Shown here piece by piece: positions 58,508-64,000 of a DNA stretch of 64,000 nt (positions within the stretch are counted from its first letter, which is position 1; every line of letters begins with the position of its first letter). This DNA comes from Cupriavidus taiwanensis LMG 19424 (lineage in GTDB: Bacteria; Pseudomonadota; Gammaproteobacteria; Burkholderiales; Burkholderiaceae). The translations under genes were made by a program, and so were the position numbers. The notes under the pieces are model-generated. The model searched no databases and was not told the origin of the DNA. It was given only the letters and a program-made list of their open reading frames with translations. The stretch spans positions 806,001 through 870,000 of the forward strand of contig NC_010528.1 of the NCBI RefSeq assembly GCF_000069785.1. Reading direction: 5' to 3'.

Positions 58508-60499
58508 TCATGCCGGGGTCGGAACGGTGTCGAGCACGTCGGCGAGGTCCTGAATCGCGCCCTTGAGCAGCGATGTGGCCTGCGCCAGTTCTTCGTGGAA
58601 GACCTTGTTGCCATGGCGCAGCGTTGCCTCGACCTGCTGCGCGAACGCACCATGTGCTCCCGTCAGCACATCGTTGACTTCCTCAAGGTAGTTGGCCGCA
58701 TCATCCTGGGCTTGCGCAAGTTGCCGGGAAGCGGCTTCCAGCTTGCCGACCAGTTCCGAGGTCAGGCCGGCTTCCCGCTTCGCATTCTCGACGGTGTCGC
58801 GCAAGGCGCTGACCATGGCGGTCACGGCATCGCGCACTGCCTTTTGCTCGCCCAGCGCCTGCTGGGTGGCGAGTAGTGCGGTATCGAGCGTACGCGCGGA
58901 CTGGTCGAGCTTGCCGGTGGCACCGACCATGCCTTCGCTGGCCGCGCGCATCGCGTCGAGGTTGTCGCCGAGACGATTCGCCGCCAGCTGCAGGCGCTCC
59001 GCGCCCAGACCCATGCGCTCGACGTTCGCGTTCGTGGCCGCTTCGAGGCGCGCCACGGTCTGGCGCATCGCTTCGCTACTCTCGTTGACCGCCGTGGTCA
59101 GGCCGGCAAGCTGCTCGGCCTGTTGCGCGACCAGTCTGCCGTTCTGCGCTTCCATGTCGGCCTGACGCTGTGCGTGCGCCTGATATGCCGCGTGCGCTTG
59201 GTCCTGCAAGCTCCTGACGAGGGCGCCGGTGCTTTCGCTGAGGTCCCGCATCATGCTGCGCGTGAGCTCGGCGGACTCGCTTTGGCCGTTGGCCACGTTT
59301 CGCCTGAGCTCTTCGACGAAGGCCCGCATCTGGTCGTTGGCCTCGGCCTGCCGGGCCTGCATCTGCTGCAGCGCCTCGTCCATGCGCTTGGCCATGGCGT
59401 CGGCCGCGCCGGTGCCGGCGTCCTGGATCTGCTCGGCCAGGCGCTCGAAGCGCAGCGAGGCCGTCTGGATGGTGTTGGCGGTCTGCACGAGCATGTCATT
59501 CATGCCGCGCATCTGCGTGCCGAACATGCCCTCCATCTGCGCCGTGAAATTTGCCAATACGTCCATCAGCAGCTTGCTGACACCTTCGCCCTGACTGTTG
59601 CCCACCGATTCCACCGCATGGGAGATGCGCTGCAGCGGCTCGGCAAGGCCCTCCGACAGACTGTGCGTAATCGATTGCCCCAGCTGGGCGCTGGTCGAGG
59701 TAATGGTCGCAATCTGCTGCTGCGTCAGTTCGCTGAGCACCTGCTTCAGGTCCGTGACGAGCGACTCCTTCATCTGCATCGCCTGCGTGGCGGATGTTTC
59801 GGACGCCTCGACCAGACGTTGCAGGTATTCCTCTCCGGCGCCGGAGTCGAACAAGCTATCGATCAGGCCGCATAGCGCTTCGACTTGCGTGTAGCGGCCG
59901 TTCAGCATCATCTTCTCCACGGTCGTGACCGCCATGGCGAGAAAGATAGCGACCCCGGAAACCATAAAGGCGCCGCCGACGCTGTAGATCAGCGATTCCA
60001 GGCTGCCGCGCACGGCGGCGGCATCGTCCGAGACATGGAAATTCTGCAGGCCAAGGATGAGCCCGGAGAACGTGCCGATGATGCCCAGGCCGGTCAGGAT
60101 ACCGGGAAGGTGCTTGTAGAACTCCGAGCGCAGCGGCGACTCGACCAGCGCCTGTTCCGTGAAGAAGCCATTCGCCATCGCGGTGGCGCGCCAACGCGCC
60201 ACTTCCATCATGCCGGTGGCCGTGGCTTGCTTTTGCCCGTGCAGGGTGTCGCGGTACTCGTTCCAGCAGTGGCGCAGGGTGGGGCTCAGCATCGCGTCGC
60301 TCGCCACGCGATCCAGATCCAGTACCGGGCCCTGAGCCTTCAGTTGCTCCAGTCGCTCCAAGGCATGCCCCAATTCACGGCGCGTCCGCAAGGCTGGCCG
60401 GAGAAATTGCATGACGAAGCCGGCAAGCGCCAGCAGCAGCAGTCCGCCGATGCCCCAGTGAAGCACATCGGAAAGCAGGGCAAAAAAATCGGTCGTCAT
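58508..60499 (-). CDS. zorA: Zorya system motor/sensor protein ZorA (MotA/TolQ type)
   Basis: 663 residues. Hydrophobic segments are GIGGLLLLALAGFVMQFL near 16-33, LPGILTGLGIIGTFSGLILG near 130-150, and VGGAFMVSGVAIFLAMAVTT near 170-192. A very long coiled-coil cytoplasmic tail follows (residues about 225-650, rich in Gln, Ala, Glu and Arg). MotA-type spans with a long tail are the hallmark of ZorA; the tail is thought to pass the membrane signal to ZorC/ZorD. First gene of zorABCD. A small Cys-rich frame overlaps its ATG. Confidence 0.92.
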   Translation of the reverse strand: MTTDFFALLSDVLHWGIGGLLLLALAGFVMQFLRPALRTRRELGHALERLEQLKAQGPVLDLDRVASDAMLSPTLRHCWNEYRDTLHGQKQATATGMMEVARWRATAMANGFFTEQALVESPLRSEFYKHLPGILTGLGIIGTFSGLILGLQNFHVSDDAAAVRGSLESLIYSVGGAFMVSGVAIFLAMAVTTVEKMMLNGRYTQVEALCGLIDSLFDSGAGEEYLQRLVEASETSATQAMQMKESLVTDLKQVLSELTQQQIATITSTSAQLGQSITHSLSEGLAEPLQRISHAVESVGNSQGEGVSKLLMDVLANFTAQMEGMFGTQMRGMNDMLVQTANTIQTASLRFERLAEQIQDAGTGAADAMAKRMDEALQQMQARQAEANDQMRAFVEELRRNVANGQSESAELTRSMMRDLSESTGALVRSLQDQAHAAYQAHAQRQADMEAQNGRLVAQQAEQLAGLTTAVNESSEAMRQTVARLEAATNANVERMGLGAERLQLAANRLGDNLDAMRAASEGMVGATGKLDQSARTLDTALLATQQALGEQKAVRDAVTAMVSALRDTVENAKREAGLTSELVGKLEAASRQLAQAQDDAANYLEEVNDVLTGAHGAFAQQVEATLRHGNKVFHEELAQATSLLKGAIQDLADVLDTVPTPA

Positions 60500-60690
60500 G
60501 GGCGTATGAAAAAGTGACTTGGGGGCCAGTTAGAGAGGCGGAGTGATACGTCCCCGTGACTCTCTACGTTGTCGTCCAGCTCGCACAGAGGAACATACGG
60601 CGCTGAGCACCCATATATGCCTCGCTGTTCACAATTACCGAAATTGTGACAAACTGTAATATTAGGGCAGTTGTCTATTTTCTGGTACAT
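60496..60690 (-). CDS. Possible small Cys-rich protein overlapping zorA start
   Basis: 64-residue frame on the same strand, just upstream of zorA; its TGA overlaps the zorA ATG (ATGA), a typical coupling. It has five cysteines spaced in CPNITVCHNFGNC, IYGCSAPY and VPLCELDD, which suggests a metal or disulfide fold. Support is composition, overlap and an AAAGG 11 bases before ATG. No family is recognised. A palindrome in its middle (60629-60649) could instead be a control site that happens to be open. Confidence 0.42.
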   Translation of the reverse strand: MYQKIDNCPNITVCHNFGNCEQRGIYGCSAPYVPLCELDDNVESHGDVSLRLSNWPPSHFFIRP

Positions 60691-60895
60691 GCAGGACAGC
60701 CTTTCGGTCTGAAAGTGGCGTGCCTGCCTGAAATGGGCCGGACCCGTGTTACGCGCACGCGACAGTGCGAACGATTATTGCCATTTACGCCGGACGTTGC
60801 CTGCTCGCTACCCAAACGTCTGTCGGACACATAACATTCACGCTATTTCGCTGCATTGCGATCGGCGTTTGTCACGGTCGCCCCGATTCCGCCTT
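60500..60895. promoter_or_regulatory. Divergent region between zorA and hsdM
   Basis: 396 bases, AT-richer than the genes. It contains the 64-residue Cys-rich frame and a strong palindrome TCACAATT-ACCGA-AATTGTGA (60629-60649), with eight-base arms and a five-base spacer. It must carry the promoters of both the Zorya and the restriction units. No precise -35/-10 pair was assigned. Confidence 0.5.
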
Positions 60896-62734
60896 ATGAA
60901 CCACCAAGCCCTGTCGTCCTTCATCTGGTCCGTCGCCGATCTGTTGCGCGGCAATTACAAGCAATCCGAATACGGCCGCGTGATCCTGCCGTTCACCGTG
61001 CTGCGCCGCCTAGATTGCGTGCTCGCAATCACCAAGCCCGCCGTGCTGGCGGAGTTCGAGGCCAAGACGCAGGCCGGCATAAACCCCGACCCGTTCCTGC
61101 AGCGCAAGGCGAAGCAGTCGTTCTACAACGTTTCGCCGCTGGACCTGGTCAAGCTGCTGGGCGACCAAGACCACATCCGCCAGAACCTGTACAGCTACCT
61201 CCAGGGCTTCTCGGCGTCGGCGCGCGACATTTTCGAGCGTTTCGACTTCCACATGCAGGTCGAGCGGCTGGCCAAGGCCAACTTGCTGTATCTGGTCACT
61301 GAGAAGTTCGCCAACATCGATTTGCACCCCGACACGGTCGACAACGCCCAGATGGGTCTCGTGTTCGAGGAACTGATCCGCAAGTTCGCCGAAATCTCCA
61401 ACGAGACCGCCGGTGAGCACTTCACCCCGCGCGAGGTGATCCGGTTGATGGTGAACCTGATCTTCATCGAGGACAGCGACGTGCTCACCGCCGGCAACGC
61501 CGTGGTGCGCACCATCTACGATCCCACCGCGGGCACCGGCGGCATGCTGTCGGTGGCAGACGAATTCCTGCGTGAGCACAATCCGTCCGCGCGCCTGACC
61601 ATGTACGGCCAGGAGCTGAACGACGAGTCCTACGCCATCTGCAAGGCCGATATGCTGATCAAGGGCCAGGACGTGGGCAACATCGTCGCCGGCAACACGC
61701 TGTCGGATGATGGCCACGGCGCCCGCAAGTTCGACTACATGCTGTCCAATCCGCCCTTCGGCGTGGAATGGAAGAAGGTCGAGAAGGCCGTGCGCCAGGA
61801 GCACGAACAGCGCGGCTTTGACGGCCGCTTTGGCCCCGGGCTGCCGCGCGTGTCGGACGGCTCGATGCTGTTCCTGATGCACCTGCTCAGCAAGATGCGC
61901 CCGGCCGCCGACGGCGGCAGCCGCTTCGGCATCGTGCTCAACGGCTCGCCCCTCTTCACCGGCGGCGCCGGCAGCGGCGAGAGCGAGATCCGCCGCTACG
62001 TGCTGGAGAACGACCTGGTGGAAGCGATCGTCGGCCTGCCCACCGACATGTTCTACAACACCGGCATCGCGACCTACGTCTGGATCCTGTCCAACAAGAA
62101 GCCGGAGGACCGCAAGGGCTGGGTGCAGCTGATCGACGCTTCCAGCTTTTGGCAGAAGATGCGCAAGAGCCTGGGCAGCAAGCGCAAGGAAATGAACGAC
62201 GAGCAGATCGCGATGGTGACGCGGCTGTTCGGCGACTTCGTCGAGGCCGAGACGGCGACGGTGCTGGATGCGGACGGCAAGGAGGTTGGGCGCTACGTGG
62301 TGGCGGCCACCGCGCAGCCGCCGGAAGCGCCAGTTGGCGGGCGGGTCAAGCTCGCGCCGATTTCGCGAATCTTCCGCAACGAGGAGTTCGGCTACACGAC
62401 CATCACGGTGGAGCGGCCGCTGCGCGACGAGAACGGGCAATTGATGCTTGGCGTGAAGGGCAAGCAGAAGGGCAAGCCGCAGGCGGACAGCTCGCTACGG
62501 GATACGGAAAACGTGCCGCTTGACGAGGAGATCGACGCCTACTTTGTGCGCGAGGTGTTGCCCCATGCACCCGATGCGTGGGTCGACGACGACAAGAGCA
62601 AGGTCGGCTACGAGATTCCGTTCAACCGTCATTTCTATGTGTTCGAACCACCGCGCGATCTGCACACCATCGATGAGGAATTGAAGGCAGTGTCGGTAAA
62701 TATCATGCGCATGCTGGAGGAGTTGGCGGAATGA
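60896..62734 (+). CDS. hsdM: Type I restriction-modification system methyltransferase subunit
   Basis: N6-adenine methylase subunit, 612 residues. The N-terminal HsdM_N domain begins [20 protein letters not shown]. The methylase domain has the SAM motif [16 protein letters not shown] near residue 210 and the catalytic NPPFG near 285 ([20 protein letters not shown]). [14 protein letters not shown] lies before them. The frame is open 50 codons further upstream; ATG 60896 gives the standard start. It overlaps hsdS by four bases (ATGA). Confidence 0.95.
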   Translation: MNHQALSSFIWSVADLLRGNYKQSEYGRVILPFTVLRRLDCVLAITKPAVLAEFEAKTQAGINPDPFLQRKAKQSFYNVSPLDLVKLLGDQDHIRQNLYSYLQGFSASARDIFERFDFHMQVERLAKANLLYLVTEKFANIDLHPDTVDNAQMGLVFEELIRKFAEISNETAGEHFTPREVIRLMVNLIFIEDSDVLTAGNAVVRTIYDPTAGTGGMLSVADEFLREHNPSARLTMYGQELNDESYAICKADMLIKGQDVGNIVAGNTLSDDGHGARKFDYMLSNPPFGVEWKKVEKAVRQEHEQRGFDGRFGPGLPRVSDGSMLFLMHLLSKMRPAADGGSRFGIVLNGSPLFTGGAGSGESEIRRYVLENDLVEAIVGLPTDMFYNTGIATYVWILSNKKPEDRKGWVQLIDASSFWQKMRKSLGSKRKEMNDEQIAMVTRLFGDFVEAETATVLDADGKEVGRYVVAATAQPPEAPVGGRVKLAPISRIFRNEEFGYTTITVERPLRDENGQLMLGVKGKQKGKPQADSSLRDTENVPLDEEIDAYFVREVLPHAPDAWVDDDKSKVGYEIPFNRHFYVFEPPRDLHTIDEELKAVSVNIMRMLEELAE

Positions 62735-64000
62735 GTCTCCAGCGATATGCGGCTTACCGCGATAGCGGCATTGACTGGTTGGGCGATATGCCGGCACATT
62801 GGCAGGTCCGGCGCCTTCGATTTGCCGCGGAGTTCAATCCATCAAAATCGGAAGTTAGTCACCTCGATCGAGACACGCTTGTTTCCTTCCTTCCGATGGA
62901 TGCGATAGGTGAAGAGGGCTCACTCGTTTTGGAGCAGGTACGCCAGGTCTCACAGGTAGAGACTGGCTATACCTATTTCCACGAGGGCGACGTCGCCTTT
63001 GCCAAAATCACGCCTTGCTTTGAAAATGGTAAAGGCGCGGTCATGCGGGGCTTGCTCGGCGGAGTTGGTTTTGGGACCACGGAGTTGATTGTCGCGCGGC
63101 CGCGATCTGATGTGACCTGCAGTGAGTACTTGCACTGGCTCTTTTGTTCTATTCCCTTCCGAAAACTTGGGGAGGGTGCCATGTACGGCGCCGGTGGTCA
63201 GAAGCGAGTTCCCGAGGATTTTGCTCGCGACTTTGCCATTGCTTTTCCCCCTCTCTCGGAGCAGAACGCCATTGTCACCTTTCTCTACAGCGAAACCAGC
63301 AAGATCGACACCTTGATATCCGAGCAGGATAAGCTGCTTGTTCTGCTGGCTGAGAAGCGGCAGGCGACGATTTCTCGGATCGTAACGCGCGGTCTTGAGC
63401 CGAAGGTGCAAATCAAGAGTGTTGGCGCCGACTGGCTTGGTGAGATTCCAATCCATTGGCAGGCCAAAAGGGTTAAATGGCTCACAAGCTCGATTGAGCA
63501 AGGATGGAGTCCCCAGTGCGAAAACTACCCCGCCGAAGGGGAAAACGAATGGGGTGTATTGAAGGTGGGATGCGTGAACGGCGGCGTGTTCGATGCCGCA
63601 GAAAATAAGAAGTTGCCTCCTGAACTGGAGCCATTTCCGGAATATTCATTACGTAAAGGTGATTTACTCATCTCTAGGGCGAATACCCGTGAGTTGGTAG
63701 GCAGTGCGGCCGTTGTACCAAAGGATTTTCACCGGTTGCTTTTGTGTGACAAGCTCTATCGGCTGCGGCTGGACCAAGCTAAGTGCACGCCGGAGTTTCT
63801 GGCAGCATACCTTGCTACGGGTGAGGCTCGGGGCCAAATTGAGCTTGGTGCAACGGGCGCGAGCAGTTCCATGCTGAACATCGGGCAATCGGTCATTATG
63901 GACCTTCTTGTCCCGCTTCCTCCTGCGGAAGAGCAAGCCGCGATCATGGATTTTTTGAATGCTGAACTAGATAGACTCGAACGGCTGTCGCTTGCTGCCA
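62731..64000 (+). CDS. hsdS: Type I restriction-modification specificity subunit, C-terminus outside window
   Basis: Target-recognition subunit, read open to the window end (423 residues visible). Two similar halves start with [20 protein letters not shown] (near residue 12) and [20 protein letters not shown] (near 232), the usual entry of each target-recognition domain. Each ends in a conserved spacer helix: [20 protein letters not shown] and [23 protein letters not shown] overlaps the hsdM stop. hsdR is expected further on. Confidence 0.93.
   Translation, partial: MSLQRYAAYRDSGIDWLGDMPAHWQVRRLRFAAEFNPSKSEVSHLDRDTLVSFLPMDAIGEEGSLVLEQVRQVSQVETGYTYFHEGDVAFAKITPCFENGKGAVMRGLLGGVGFGTTELIVARPRSDVTCSEYLHWLFCSIPFRKLGEGAMYGAGGQKRVPEDFARDFAIAFPPLSEQNAIVTFLYSETSKIDTLISEQDKLLVLLAEKRQATISRIVTRGLEPKVQIKSVGADWLGEIPIHWQAKRVKWLTSSIEQGWSPQCENYPAEGENEWGVLKVGCVNGGVFDAAENKKLPPELEPFPEYSLRKGDLLISRANTRELVGSAAVVPKDFHRLLLCDKLYRLRLDQAKCTPEFLAAYLATGEARGQIELGATGASSSMLNIGQSVIMDLLVPLPPAEEQAAIMDFLNAELDRLERLSLAA

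Noticed and set aside
60746..60895. 50-codon N-terminal extension of hsdM
   Set aside because: Cys/Arg/His-rich and unlike any HsdM start; ATG 60896 gives the family N-terminus.
46440..64000. CRISPR array, transposase or phage integrase in the island
   Set aside because: No regularly spaced repeats, no insertion-sequence ends and no recombinase motifs were seen in this part.

Overview
The window is from a high-GC beta-proteobacterium of the Burkholderiaceae, most likely Cupriavidus (or close Ralstonia). The evidence is gene order (hisC-tyrA-aroA-cmk-rpsA-ihfB-lapAB, then ugd, heptose genes and cysM), protein wording in S1, EtfA/B and DnaE, and the GC-rich third codon positions. The species call is inference; no database was searched.

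Positions 1-46,400 are a core chromosome segment. It starts with aromatic/histidine genes (hisC 3' part, tyrA, aroA) and continues with cmk, rpsA, ihfB and the LPS-assembly regulators lapA/lapB. Nucleotide-sugar and heptose genes follow (ugd, hldA, hldD), then comEA, an NCS2 permease, cysM and a convergent mltB. Next come a deacetylase-family gene, an ECHDC3-like enoyl-CoA hydratase homologue, the metNIQ methionine importer, etfBA with an acyl-CoA dehydrogenase, and the divergent dadA/lrp pair. After a radical-SAM gene and several small membrane or secreted proteins lie the classical rpsP-rimM-trmD-rplS operon, a Nudix hydrolase, trhO and dnaE. An LPS-core block (three glycosyltransferases, msbA, waaC) and three small genes close the core part. 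Rho-independent hairpins separate many of these units.

Positions about 46,440-64,000 look like an accessory defence island. Gene content changes abruptly, intergenic spaces lengthen and part of it (about 49,000-52,700) is visibly less GC-rich. It holds a PIN-domain protein, a gene broken by two apparent frameshifts, an HNH protein, a protein with uracil-DNA-glycosylase-like motifs, an orphan membrane protein, and a complete type I Zorya system (zorA-zorB-zorC-zorD, minus strand). A 64-residue Cys-rich reading frame overlaps the zorA start. Divergent from Zorya is a type I restriction-modification unit: hsdM is complete, hsdS runs off the window end, and hsdR is not in view.

How the parts fit: heptose synthesis, glycosyltransferases, WaaC, MsbA and LapAB serve LPS core synthesis, lipid A export and control of LPS synthesis. 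MetNIQ, CysM and the permease supply sulfur amino acids and bases. EtfAB takes electrons from the acyl-CoA dehydrogenase. DadA with its Lrp regulator handles D-amino-acid catabolism. In the island, Zorya and the type I R-M system are recognised anti-phage modules; the UDG-like, HNH, PIN and Cys-rich proteins beside them are the best candidates for undescribed defence functions.
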